Made by a program: the position numbers and the translations under genes
From: Pyrinomonadaceae bacterium
GTDB lineage: Bacteria > Acidobacteriota > Blastocatellia > Pyrinomonadales > Pyrinomonadaceae
NCBI GenBank assembly: GCA_030841085.1
Contig: JAVEDP010000017.1
Span: 62,001-126,000, forward strand
DNA: 64,000 nt
Reading direction: 5' to 3'
The notes under the pieces: generated by a model
Told to the model about the DNA's origin: nothing
Seen by the model: only the letters and a program-made list of their open reading frames with translations
The model's database searches: none
In this document: in pieces, positions 51,910 to 61,244 of the stretch
Position numbering within the stretch: position 1 is the stretch's first letter
Layout: each line of letters starts with the position of its first letter

Positions 51910-52348
51910 CTTTAATTAGGAGGGTTTTGAAAAAGGTCTTCATTGTTTCGCGTGAGATTGTGCCGCGATTGTTTTCAAACGCTTCTATCCACGGTGGCTC
52001 TTCGTGCGTCATCTTACGGAGCTTGCCAGCAGAGAATTGTCCATACACGCTGTAAACTTCATCCAAAAACTCTTGAAGTTCCTCACTATATTGTGAGACG
52101 TCAAAGTCCTCGGGAGGCGATAATGGGCTTGCCCCGAACTCCTTGTATTTGTGATACACAGAAGTTACGACGGGGCCATGATTCCACGCTGAAGTCGACT
52201 CGGGAAACAACGGCCCTTTATCCAAGGCCAAGTGGCTACCCTGCGCGTAATAGAGCAGTTTCTGGAGTTTGAGATTCGAGATAAATTCGCCGTCTTCTTG
52301 TGCTGCTTTTGCCAAGAAGTAAGCGGCGACATGCTCTGCTGAAATCAT
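51884..52348 (-). CDS. Panacea-domain (DUF4065, SocA-like) antitoxin
   Basis: 154 residues with the domain start SAEHVAAYFLAKAAQEDGEF, then NLKLQKLLYYAQGSHLALDK, AWNHGPVVTSVYHKYKEFG and LDEVYSVYGQFSAGKLRKMT, all blocks of the Panacea/GepA family. Panacea proteins neutralise many unrelated toxins, and one (SocA) is a proteolytic adaptor. The overlapping downstream gene is the likely toxin. Confidence 0.85.
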   Translation of the reverse strand: MISAEHVAAYFLAKAAQEDGEFISNLKLQKLLYYAQGSHLALDKGPLFPESTSAWNHGPVVTSVYHKYKEFGASPLSPPEDFDVSQYSEELQEFLDEVYSVYGQFSAGKLRKMTHEEPPWIEAFENNRGTISRETMKTFFKTLLIKDEAQGSLE

Positions 52349-52472
52349 TAGGTGTTGTCTCCTCGGAAATAAGGGGAGTTTACCTTTGAGAACGCGGATG
52401 ATGTTTCAGTATCGCCGTTCGCGCCGATGAAGTCCAGCGTTTACGCGGCGTTAAGGTGCATCAGTACCCCGG

Positions 52473-53210
52473 TCATCGTCGCAGCGATGCGGCATCTAAA
52501 CGTTTGCGCGCCTCCGCCGCCTGCGGGCTGCGCGGGTAACGATGAACTAACTCCTGCCAGCCCTCACCGTCGTAGCGAAATTGTTTCGCGCGCTGATCAA
52601 AGACAAAGGTGATGCCCTGCCGGTTGTAACGGTCCAACTCATTAAAGTTTAGAAAGTAACTAAAGACCGGCGCCGTGCCGGCATTCATTTCTTTCTCGTC
52701 GAGCCGCCGTGCGGCATCACGCGAAAGATGAACGACAGCGTCTTCGGCGGCCAGGGCGTAAATCAATAATACTTCGGGACGCAGCTCGGAACCGCTGAAG
52801 TAGTCCAGAAAGATTTTCGCGCGCACCACCTGATCAAAACTGTCCGAGACTTTGATAAGCCGTAACAGACGCGCGTCATCGCCCGCACGCGACGGCGCGA
52901 ACACCGCGTCGCGCTGAATCCACCCACCGGTCCGGACGGTCACGTTTACTTTATAGAAAACAATTCCGTCCCGGCTGCGCTTGTCCCCCTTGATTGCGAC
53001 CAGACTGCCGCGACCCAGGCGGCGTAACAGCTTTGCCGAAAGTTCCGGATTGGCTCTTAGCGCCGACAATCTTTCATCAGCAACTATCGCCAGCCGTCCA
53101 CCCGTTGGCGGCCGCCGCTTGGCGAGTGCCGCGTTTGGCAAGCTGCCGAGGCACAGAAAAATAACGACTGAGAAGACGCGCAAGAATCGATTCGTCACGA
53201 CGGCCCTCAA
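52473..53210 (-). CDS. Secreted protein with SH3-like region, unknown function
   Basis: 245 residues with a signal peptide ending near NAALAK. Residues about 38-105 (LAIVADERLSALRANPELSA ... DGIVFYKVNVTVRTGGWIQR) have the spacing of a bacterial SH3-like domain. The rest is helical, with a closing TPR-like segment (WQELVHRYPRSPQAAEARKR). It is encoded 44 nt downstream of ruvC on the same strand. Confidence 0.65.
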   Translation of the reverse strand: MRAVVTNRFLRVFSVVIFLCLGSLPNAALAKRRPPTGGRLAIVADERLSALRANPELSAKLLRRLGRGSLVAIKGDKRSRDGIVFYKVNVTVRTGGWIQRDAVFAPSRAGDDARLLRLIKVSDSFDQVVRAKIFLDYFSGSELRPEVLLIYALAAEDAVVHLSRDAARRLDEKEMNAGTAPVFSYFLNFNELDRYNRQGITFVFDQRAKQFRYDGEGWQELVHRYPRSPQAAEARKRLDAASLRR

Positions 53211-53254
53211 AATGGGAGCTAATTTAGGGTGAATTATTGCCAGACGCGCCAGGG

Positions 53255-53806
53255 TTAGCGGGCGACGCGACGCCGGTTTTGAACAGAACCTAACTTACTG
53301 GCAGCCCCAGCCTGCGCCGCGAGAATGCGCTGGGCATAAGACGCATGATGAAAATGACAGATGGCCACGGCCAGCGCATCGGCAGCGTCGTGCGGTTCGG
53401 GAATGCTGTCGAGAGCGAGTAAGGTCTTGACCATTTGTTGGACTTGAAATTTTTCCGCATTGCCATGACCAACAACCGTTTGCTTCACAAGTCTGGGAGA
53501 ATACTCGTGAATCCCAATTGCTGCTCGCTCCGCGACGAGCATGGCCACGCCACGGACCTGTCCAAGTTTTAAGGTGACCTTAACGTTGGTAGCAAGAAAT
53601 CCATCTTCAATGGCACAAGCTTCCGGACTGTGACGTGCAATCACGTCCGCAAGCGCATCGGCGATTTTCAACAGCCGCGCCGGAAATCTTTGGCCGGCAG
53701 GCGAGCGAATCGTACCGCATTCCACCAGGCGATAGTGCCGGCCATCGCTTTCGATGACGCCCCACCCGGTGGTTTCGCTACCTGGATCGATTCCCAAAAC
53801 GCGCAT
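53255..53806 (-). CDS. ruvC: Holliday junction resolvase RuvC
   Basis: 183 residues with the RNase-H-fold metal residues in place: Asp7 in GIDPGSETTGWG, Glu67 in CAIEDGFLATN, and the Asp140/Asp143 pair in HDAADALAVAICH. RuvC cleaves four-way DNA junctions as a dimer with RuvAB. ruvA and ruvB are not in the window. The C-terminus is a basic 30-residue extension. Confidence 0.95.
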   Translation of the reverse strand: MRVLGIDPGSETTGWGVIESDGRHYRLVECGTIRSPAGQRFPARLLKIADALADVIARHSPEACAIEDGFLATNVKVTLKLGQVRGVAMLVAERAAIGIHEYSPRLVKQTVVGHGNAEKFQVQQMVKTLLALDSIPEPHDAADALAVAICHFHHASYAQRILAAQAGAASKLGSVQNRRRVAR

Positions 53807-53865
53807 GTTGAATTAGAAACTCGTATTCTCTAAAGGAGGTGAGCGGCCGCGTCACTTAAATTGAA

Positions 53866-53900
53866 ATTTGAGATCTGACATTTCAGATTTCAGATTCACG
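53866..53900. repeat. Heptamer array, unit ATTTCAG
   Basis: ATCTGACATTTCAGATTTCAGATTCACG, four 7-nt units, upstream of ruvC. The rest of the gap (53807-54067) shows no gene. Confidence 0.65.
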
Positions 53901-54067
53901 AATCAGCGCGGCGAGTATACTACAGCGCCCGCTGGGCGAACCGACTTTTCTTGAAAGAGGTTGTTCAAGTTCTTGCCGGATTTCTTGTATCTGACTCTGG
54001 AAATAATGAAGACATTTCCGGCATGCGGGTGGGCGGATCCCTGAAATGTCGATCGCGAATCAAAAGC

Positions 54068-54556
54068 CTATTCGCCTTTCGGAATGGTTAGTTGCTGCCC
54101 AACCTTAATCTTGTCCGGATCCCCAAGCTTGTCGCGATTAGCATAAAAGATTCGCATGTATTCGTTTGCGTCTCCGTAATACTGCTTGCTGATTCGAGAA
54201 AGATTGTCACCCGCCTTGACCGTGTAGGTTTCGCCTTGTCCCGATCCGCCACCGGCGGCGGCGGCCGCTGCCCGCGTGGAGTCGACATTAATTTCGGCAG
54301 TGATGTCGTCCTGACTCGGGTTGACTAACTTTATCTGGTCCCAAAACTTGTTCTTAGCATCTTCCGACGGCGCAGTACCCTTGATGTAAAGCTTGTTGTC
54401 CTGAACGTGAAGATTCTGAAATTGAATCTGCTGCTGGTCGGCCATATTCAGTACCGACTGGTATTTCTGTTTCAACTCATTAAAGCGCTGCTGGGCGCCT
54501 TGTTGTTGTTCCGATTCAGACGCGCCGTGCCCAAACATTTTGTCGAAGAGTCCCAT
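54068..54556 (-). CDS. BON-LysM protein of the Kbp (YgaU) family
   Basis: 162 residues from the ATG at 54556, preceded by AAGGAATAAGGAT. A long frame to 54859 reads through the next gene. It starts MGLFDKMFG as E. coli Kbp starts MGLFNF. Residues about 20-95 form a BON-like domain (QIQFQNLHVQDNKLYIKGTA). A poly-Ala/Gly linker leads to a LysM module (YTVKAGDNLSRISKQYYGDA ... GQQLTIPKGE). In E. coli Kbp binds K+ in the cytoplasm and has no signal peptide; the same lack is seen here. Confidence 0.85.
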   Translation of the reverse strand: MGLFDKMFGHGASESEQQQGAQQRFNELKQKYQSVLNMADQQQIQFQNLHVQDNKLYIKGTAPSEDAKNKFWDQIKLVNPSQDDITAEINVDSTRAAAAAAGGGSGQGETYTVKAGDNLSRISKQYYGDANEYMRIFYANRDKLGDPDKIKVGQQLTIPKGE

Positions 54557-54644
54557 AATCCTTATTCCTTTCCCGTTTCTTTTTTTCAAACTCACGGGGG
54601 CTGTATTAACGCGAAGTCCGCGAAGAGCGTACCTCATCTTGCAA

Positions 54645-55508
54645 CTAGAGAGCGGCAGAGCGTTGCGGAAAGAGATTCGCCAAAGCGTCGCAGGCAAGTG
54701 ACTGCCATTCCTGACTGGTCGGCGCCCAGGCAAAATTTTCGTAATGAAGTTTTCCCTCTTGCGGCGGAGAAGTGAAATCGTAAGCCAGCGGCTGCCGAAA
54801 TTTTTCCGGACCGATTGGCGAGACATCAAGGCTCTCACGCTGTGTTTCAAAACACGCAAACATTCTCTGCTTCATTTCCTTTGCGCGATCGTCCAACAGC
54901 AAGGTCGTCGTCTCGCGCTCAGTCCCTGGTAAAAAGTCCGGCAGCTTAGCTTTAAAGTCTTCACTCGGATGCAGTCCCATCTCGAATATCGCCGGCGGCT
55001 TAAATCCGTTTTGCGTCATCAGCCGCAGCGCCGCATGCGTTGCAAACGCAGTCGCATCGTGATCCGGATGTCCGCCTTCGTAAGGATGAGTGACAACGAT
55101 GTCCGGCGCTGACTGCTGAAGAAAGGTTGCGACCTTCTTTGTTAAATCAGCCAAACAAGTCGAAGCGCACTGGTCGGTGATTTCTAAATCGACCACGCGA
55201 TCCTGCGGCACATTCGCAATCGCCAGCGCGGCCAGGCATTCTTCCCGGCGCGCGCGCGCGTAATCGGCACGCGCTTCAAAGCCGGCGGCTTTTGCATCCT
55301 GCATGTCGGCTGGCGCGCCATCGGTCACGTGCAAGACTGTGACGTCGACGAGTTTGGAGATCAAACACCCCGCCCCCACAACCTCATCAGCAGGGTGCGC
55401 AACGATCACTGAGCAGCGCATCTTTCGATTCAGATCTCCCGTGCCAAATAATTTGACGCGGGGCGAGCGCGGTTTTCTGTACTGAGAATGTTGAACGGGC
55501 TCAATCAT
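54645..55508 (-). CDS. PIG-L family deacetylase with altered AHPDDE motif
   Basis: 287 residues from the ATG at 55508 (GGAG 11 nt upstream); a frame to 55583 adds 25 residues. Family blocks: AHPADEVVGAGCLI, LHVTDGAPAD, RREECLAALAI and VVTHPYEGGHPDHDA. The usual AHPDDE is AHPADE here, so the first Asp, the general base in MshB-type enzymes (Asp15), is Ala, while the metal ligands His, second Asp and the HPDHD His are kept. Without that base activity may be lost or changed. Confidence 0.85.
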   Translation of the reverse strand: MIEPVQHSQYRKPRSPRVKLFGTGDLNRKMRCSVIVAHPADEVVGAGCLISKLVDVTVLHVTDGAPADMQDAKAAGFEARADYARARREECLAALAIANVPQDRVVDLEITDQCASTCLADLTKKVATFLQQSAPDIVVTHPYEGGHPDHDATAFATHAALRLMTQNGFKPPAIFEMGLHPSEDFKAKLPDFLPGTERETTTLLLDDRAKEMKQRMFACFETQRESLDVSPIGPEKFRQPLAYDFTSPPQEGKLHYENFAWAPTSQEWQSLACDALANLFPQRSAAL

Positions 55509-55827
55509 CAATGCTATTTGCTCCAGATTAACGCGACAGCAATCGCACTCCGCCCCTGCATTACTCGCATGGAATTGAGACATGCGCTGTGTATGTCCGA
55601 TACGACTTTGCAGTGCCGCCTTATTCAGGGTTAGGCCTAAAAGATTGGGACGAACACGGCCAACACCTGGCCTGCGTGGGATGATTGCGAAAACTTTCGG
55701 CGTTTGTCCTCGATCTTTTAGGCTGTGCCCGTAACTGACTAGTCAACCCTCATACCAAAGAAGATCGAAAGAACGCGGGAGCGGCTTTTGCTAGAGGTTG
55801 CGAAACCACTTAGTGAGAAATACAAGG
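55509..55827. other. Gap between PIG-L and GNAT genes
   Basis: 319 bp with no supported gene and no clear repeat or terminator. It carries the upstream region of the PIG-L gene, which reads away on the minus strand. Confidence 0.4.
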
Positions 55828-56346
55828 CTACATGTCGTCGGTCTTTGCGTACATGAACTGATCCAAAACTATACCATCCTTGATCGCGCTGCGGCGTAAG
55901 CGGCCTTCGCAAGTGTAGCCGGCCTTTTCCAGCACCCTGATCGAAGCGTCGTTGCGCGCGAAAGGCAGCGCGAACACGCGGGTCAGATTAAAATTTTTGA
56001 AGGCGTAAGCGGTCAGGGTTTTAAGTGCGGCGGTCGCTATGCCGCGCCCCCAGTACTGCTCGCCAAGCCAGTATCCGACTTCCGCGGAGCAGCGCTCAAT
56101 ATCGCTCTGTAACACTAACCCTATCCCGCCAACCGCCTCGCCAGCGACATCGATGGCAAAACTGCTTTCGGGCCTTACCGCAGTAATATGCTGGAGCCAC
56201 CGTTGGGCGTCACCGGTAGTGTAAGGATGTGGGAACTGGTCCCGAAGATTCAGCCAGATCTTCCGATTGTTGGCTTGTATTGGCAAACTTTCTTCATCGT
56301 CGTTCCGCCACGAACGAATTGTGCATGGGCCGCATTCGAGATACAC
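55828..56346 (-). CDS. GNAT acetyltransferase (RimJ/RimL-like)
   Basis: 172 residues with the acetyl-CoA loop region GYWLGEQYWGRGIATAALKT and AFKNFNLTRVFALPFARNDA, then IRVLEKAGYTCEGRLRR, a pattern shared with RimJ/RimL-type N-acetyltransferases and small-molecule acetylases. Substrate unknown. It is encoded 23 nt downstream of the DNA ligase. Confidence 0.87.
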   Translation of the reverse strand: MYLECGPCTIRSWRNDDEESLPIQANNRKIWLNLRDQFPHPYTTGDAQRWLQHITAVRPESSFAIDVAGEAVGGIGLVLQSDIERCSAEVGYWLGEQYWGRGIATAALKTLTAYAFKNFNLTRVFALPFARNDASIRVLEKAGYTCEGRLRRSAIKDGIVLDQFMYAKTDDM

Positions 56347-56369
56347 AATGTGATCCTTTTCGTCTTGTT

Positions 56370-57374
56370 TCAGTGGCTGTCGAGTTGCTCAAAGTCGCAT
56401 TGCTTTGGTTTCTTTTCCGGTCGCCAGCGCAGGAACTTCGTGCCGTGACGGAAACGTCCGCCGGTGAAATGATCGTATTGAACTTCGACCACGAGTTTTG
56501 TTTTCAGCGGTTGCCATTCTCCTGAACGTTCGGTGCTCCAGCGGCTTGGACCACCCGGCGCGTTACCGGTAAAGCCCGGTGGTCCAATCAGCGGTTCGAG
56601 TTTCTTTGTTAACTCTTTTTTGCCGGCTTCGTTAAAGCTTGAAGTGAACCCAACGTGGTGCAACAAGCCCGCATCATCGTACAAACCTAACAACAGCGAA
56701 CCGACCACCTTGCCTTTAGATGCGTAACGAAATCCGCCAACGACGCAATCGGCGGTGCGCATCCTTTTGACTTTCTGCATACCGTCGCGCGTCCCCGAGC
56801 GATACTCGAGATCGCTGCGTTTGGCAATCACTCCATCAAGCTTGATGCCCGCCGACGAAAGCCATTTTTGCGCAGTCGCATAGTCTTCTGTCTTGGGAGA
56901 CAACTCAATGCTCGCGTTCTTCGCGAAATATTTCTTGGAAAACTTTTCGAGTTTTGTCCGGCGTTTGGCGAGTGGCTCTTCAAAGACAGCTTTGCCTGCA
57001 TCATCAACCAGCAGATCAAAAATGATGTAGTTTGCCGGCGTGGCTAGTGATAACTTTTGAATGCGACTGGCCGCCGGATGAATGCGCTGAAGCAAATCGT
57101 CGAACGACAGCCCGCCTTTGACTGGAATTACTAGTTCACCGTCCAACACAAACTTGGTTGCCTTTAGCTTTAGCAACGCCTCGACCACTTCCGGAAAGTA
57201 GCGCGCGAGTGGCTGGCCCGATTTTGATTGCAGCTCGAGCTTCTTGCCGTCGCGAAAAGCTAAACAACGAAAGCCGTCCCACTTCGGCTCATACTGCCAA
57301 TGTTCACCCGCGGGAATCTTGTCCACAAGCAGCGCTTCCATCGGCGGAAAAGGTGGTTTGATCGGCAGAGTCAT
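56370..57374 (-). CDS. ATP-dependent DNA ligase (LigC-like)
   Basis: 334 residues. The adenylation domain carries the Lys31 nucleophile in EPKWDGFRC, then FVLDGELVIP, YIIFDLLVDD, DGVIAKRSDLEYRSG and QKVKRMRTADCVVGGFRY. The OB-fold C-terminus (VVEVQYDHFTGGRFRHGTKF) is that of LigC/LigD ligases. There is no polymerase or nuclease domain and no Ku gene in the window, so it is not a full non-homologous end-joining unit here. It may act in base-excision repair or with Ku encoded elsewhere. Confidence 0.92.
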   Translation of the reverse strand: MTLPIKPPFPPMEALLVDKIPAGEHWQYEPKWDGFRCLAFRDGKKLELQSKSGQPLARYFPEVVEALLKLKATKFVLDGELVIPVKGGLSFDDLLQRIHPAASRIQKLSLATPANYIIFDLLVDDAGKAVFEEPLAKRRTKLEKFSKKYFAKNASIELSPKTEDYATAQKWLSSAGIKLDGVIAKRSDLEYRSGTRDGMQKVKRMRTADCVVGGFRYASKGKVVGSLLLGLYDDAGLLHHVGFTSSFNEAGKKELTKKLEPLIGPPGFTGNAPGGPSRWSTERSGEWQPLKTKLVVEVQYDHFTGGRFRHGTKFLRWRPEKKPKQCDFEQLDSH

Positions 57375-57399
57375 GCGCGCAACGATAGCAGAACAGCGG

Positions 57400-57893
57400 G
57401 CGGAAGTCAGAGGTCAGAGGCCGGAGCTCAGAGATCAGAGGTCAGAGATCAGAGATCAGAGGTAAAGAGGTCAGAAGTCAGAGATCAGAGATCAGAAGTC
57501 AGAGATCAAGAGTCCGAGGTCAAGTCAGAAATAAGAGGTCTGGGGTGGATTCAATTGGAAGTGCAAAAGTGCAATTGGCTTTCGCTCCGGCGGAGCGAGA
57601 TGTTTATAGCTACGGACGCATCCTAAAAGGATCTCGCTCCGGTAGGAGCGAAACCCTGCAGCATAACGATAGCCCGGTAAGAGCGGTTGCGCTCCTCCGG
57701 AGCTAAGGAACAAGAAAAGGATCACTTGCTATAAACATCTCGCTCCCCTGGAGCGAAAGCCTAGTACACTCCCGCACGTCTACGATTGAATCTTGCGCAA
57801 TCTGATCCCCTCACCGCTATTCCTGATCGCGTTACCTCTGACCTCTGACTTCTGACTTCTGACTTCTGACTTCTGATCTCTGACTTAGGCATC
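57400..57893. repeat. Family C copy 3 between inverted GTCAGAG heptamer arrays
   Basis: A long GTCAGAG/ATCAGAG array (57402-57532, about 18 units of 7 nt with small slips), then the element 57547-57763 (TTCAATTGGAAGTGCAA ... TTCGCTCCGGCGGAGCGAGA, ATGTTTATAGC, inverse GCTATAAACATCTCGCTCC), then the inverse array CCTCTGACCTCTGACTTCTGACTTCTGACTT (57838-57885). The whole block could fold on itself. Confidence 0.85.
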
Positions 57894-58029
57894 GATATTG
57901 CTATCTCTTCAATGGAACAAAGTAGTAACGCAAAGGCTGGGTATCAACGGTGCAAACGAGACACCAACTTTCCGATTTGTACCGGATGACTACATTAAGA
58001 TCCGCGTCGCACAAGGCAGGAATGAAATT

Positions 58030-59601
58030 ATGAGCAAACCAATTGAAACTCCGACCGGGCGACATGAAGACGAACCAGCGCAAACCCTTTCGGTTTGGAT
58101 GGACACTGGCGCTATCCCGCTCGAGACGCCGTTGACAGAACGGGTGAACGCCGATGTGTGCATCGTGGGCGCGGGTATCGCCGGTATGACCACCGCTTAT
58201 CTGCTTGCGCGCGAAGGCAAGTCGGTGGTCGTACTCGATGATGGTCCAATTGGCGGCGGTATGACCGGGCGAACGACTGCGCATCTGGTTAACGCGCTCG
58301 ACGATCGTTACTTCGAGCTGGAAAGATTGCATGGCGAAGAGGGCGCGCGACTCGCTGCTGAAAGTCACACCGCGGCGATTGACAAGGTCGAGCAGATCGT
58401 CGACGAGGAAAAGATTGCTTGCGAGTTTGAACGGCTGGATGGATACCTGTTTGTGCCGCCGCGTGCTGCAAAGAAAATTCTTGACGATGAATTGGCCGCT
58501 GCGCACCGGGCGGGATTGCTCGACATAGAAAAAGTGGAGCGCGTTCCCTGGGATTCCTTCGACACTGGACCAGCATTAAGGTTTCCGCGCCAGGCGCAGT
58601 TTCATCCGCTCAAATATTTGGCCGGCCTGGCGAAGGCGATAAAACAAAAGGGCGGGCGCATCTATACCGAAAGTCATGCGAAAGAAATCGAAGGCGGCAG
58701 GAAGGCGCGCGTCGAAACCAATGGTGGCGGAGTCGTAAACGCGGAGGCTGTCGTGATTGCGACGAACAGTCCGGTGAACGATCTGATCGCGATTCACACT
58801 AAACAAGCGGGATACCAAACTTTTGTGATCGGCGCGCGCATTCCGCGGGGTTCAGTGAAACGCGGGCTCTACTGGGACACGCCCGATCCTTACCATTACA
58901 TTCGCATTGAAACCGTTGGGAAGGGTGCGGCCGCTTATGACGTCTTGATTGTTGGTGGAGAAGATCACAAGACGGGACAAAAGGACGACGCGGGCAAACG
59001 CTTTGGCGCGCTTGAGCGCTGGACGCGTCATCGTTTCCCGATGATCGAAAGCATTGATTATCGCTGGTCCGGCGAAGTTATGGAACCGATCGATGGCCTG
59101 GCGTTTATTGGCCGAAACCCGATGGACTCGAAAAATGTTTTCATTGCCACCGGCGATTCCGGCAACGGCATGACGCACGGCACGATCGCCGGAATGCTTT
59201 TGACGGAGATGATTTTGGGTCGAAAGAACGACTGGGAATCAATCTACGATCCCTCGCGCATCACGCTGAAAGCGCTGGGCGAGTTTGCGAAAGAGAACCT
59301 GAATGTCGCAGCTCAATATAAGGATTTGATCTTCGGCGCAGACGTTGATTCTGAAAGCGAAATCAAAGCAGGGTCGGGCGCGGTCATCTTGCGAGGGCTG
59401 CACAAAGTTGCGGTCTATCGTGACACCGACGGCGCAACGCATGAACGTTCCGCTGTTTGCCGGCACCTCGGCTGCATCGTTAACTGGAACACGTTGGAAA
59501 ATACCTGGGACTGCCCGTGTCATGGATCACGTTACGATGCGCTGGGTCACGTGGTCCAGGGTCCGGCGAATAGCGACTTGCCGCCGGTCGAAGACGAGTA
59601 G
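58030..59601 (+). CDS. FAD-dependent oxidoreductase with C-terminal Rieske domain
   Basis: 523 residues from the ATG at 58030 with AGGAATGAAATT upstream; a frame from 57898 has no ribosome site and no similarity. The DAO-type FAD fold begins [20 protein letters not shown], and [20 protein letters not shown] near residue 385 completes the FAD site. The C-terminal Rieske module has CRHLGC and CPCHGSRYD, the two Cys and two His of the 2Fe-2S centre. The architecture is like B. subtilis YhfW. Substrate is unknown. The TAG stop is the first triplet of a TAGGCAG heptamer array. Confidence 0.9.
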   Translation: MSKPIETPTGRHEDEPAQTLSVWMDTGAIPLETPLTERVNADVCIVGAGIAGMTTAYLLAREGKSVVVLDDGPIGGGMTGRTTAHLVNALDDRYFELERLHGEEGARLAAESHTAAIDKVEQIVDEEKIACEFERLDGYLFVPPRAAKKILDDELAAAHRAGLLDIEKVERVPWDSFDTGPALRFPRQAQFHPLKYLAGLAKAIKQKGGRIYTESHAKEIEGGRKARVETNGGGVVNAEAVVIATNSPVNDLIAIHTKQAGYQTFVIGARIPRGSVKRGLYWDTPDPYHYIRIETVGKGAAAYDVLIVGGEDHKTGQKDDAGKRFGALERWTRHRFPMIESIDYRWSGEVMEPIDGLAFIGRNPMDSKNVFIATGDSGNGMTHGTIAGMLLTEMILGRKNDWESIYDPSRITLKALGEFAKENLNVAAQYKDLIFGADVDSESEIKAGSGAVILRGLHKVAVYRDTDGATHERSAVCRHLGCIVNWNTLENTWDCPCHGSRYDALGHVVQGPANSDLPPVEDE

Positions 59602-59652
59602 GCAGGAGAACAGTAGGCAGTCGGCAGTCGGCAGTCGGCGGTAGGCAGACGA
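59599..59652. repeat. Heptamer array starting at the oxidoreductase stop codon, unit CAGTCGG
   Basis: TAGGCAGGAGAACAGTAGGCAGTCGGCAGTCGGCAGTCGGCGGTAGGCAG, 7-nt units. The stop TAG (59599-59601) is part of the first unit. Confidence 0.85.
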
Positions 59653-59735
59653 AATGAAAGACCGCAACGCAAGGTATGAAGTCAGTACCACCACGCGGTA
59701 GCGGGTGGGCGGTTTGTTTTCAGGAGGAAAAGGTA

Positions 59736-59918
59736 ATGTCAGATAAAGATCGGCAAAAGAAAGACGGACACGACAAGGGCAAGAAGAACGAGCGCATGCG
59801 CGAGAGTGTCAACGAGCGCCAGTCAAAGACTATGACTGAGCGCGAGCGGCAAAAGCACGAAGCCAAGATGACGAATTCAATTCCGGAAGGCGCAGCTAGA
59901 GCAAAGAAAAAGAAGTGA
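59736..59918 (+). CDS. Small, highly charged protein, 60 aa
   Basis: 60 residues with a strong ribosome site (CAGGAGGAAAAGGTA before ATG 59736). It is nearly all Lys, Arg, Asp, Glu and Gln (DRQKKDGHDKGKKNERMRES, MTERERQKHEAKM), so probably disordered or nucleic-acid-binding. No family is recognised. The TGA stop runs into a GCTGAGT heptamer array. Confidence 0.6.
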   Translation: MSDKDRQKKDGHDKGKKNERMRESVNERQSKTMTERERQKHEAKMTNSIPEGAARAKKKK

Positions 59919-60369
59919 AAAGTGCTGAGTACTGAGTGCTGAGTACTGAGTTCTGAGTACTGAGTGCTGAGCACTCAGTGTCGAGTAATAATCACGGTGC
60001 TACAAAGGCATTTCTCAGTCCGCGCTAGCGGACGAATGAGAGTAGCCCAGCAGTTCACTGCTGGGATAAGAGGCGAAGACAAATTAGTCCGTGACGCGGA
60101 CGGCTGAATACGAGGGCTTAATACCTATCCTTTCAACCGTCCGTTACACGGACTTAAACTTATATTCGCAGGGATCCCAGCGATAAATCGCTGGGCTATT
60201 ATCGGTCGTCCGCCAGGGCGGACTGGGGAATTACTTTTTCAAAGCCAACCTGAGAACCGTGCGCTCGCTCAGTACTCAATACTCCGTACTCATCACTCAT
60301 CACTCATCACTCATCACTCAGCACTCAGCACTCAGCACTCAGCACTCAGCACTCATCACTCAGTACTTC
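59916..60369. repeat. Long composite repeat: ACTGAGT arrays around palindromes
   Basis: GTGCTGAGTACTGAGTGCTGAGTACTGAG (59927-59985) faces the inverse GTACTCATCACTCATCACTCATCACTCATCACTCAGCACTCAGCACTC (60265-60369), both 7-nt. Inside lie GTCCGCGCTAGCGGAC, AGCCCAGCAGTTCACTGCTGGG, AGTCCGTGACGCGGAC, GTCCGTTACACGGAC, CCCAGCGATAAATCGCTGGG and GTCCGCCAGGGCGGAC. The 455 bp hold no gene. The right array ends 5 nt from the YebC stop. Confidence 0.85.
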
Positions 60370-60373
60370 GTTC

Positions 60374-61120
<747 letters not shown>

Positions 61121-61172
61121 CGGTCTAGGTCCTTCTGTTAATCAGACTGTTCTATCTGTGTGGGCCGGGAAT

Positions 61173-61244
61173 AGTAGCACAGACTTTAGTCTGTGTTCCT
61201 CACTCATCCCGCCTGACAGGCACCGACTAAAGTCTGTGCCACTA
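61173..61244. repeat. Inverted repeat family A, copy 5, containing a stop codon
   Basis: AGTAGCACAGACTTTAGTCTGTG and CACCGACTAAAGTCTGTGCCACTA. The kinase stop TAG (61242-61244, minus strand) is the outermost triplet of the repeat. Confidence 0.85.

Noticed and set aside
59720-60371. Possible CRISPR array in the ACTGAGT repeats
   Set aside because: Units are contiguous 7-mers without spacers, and no cas genes are present.
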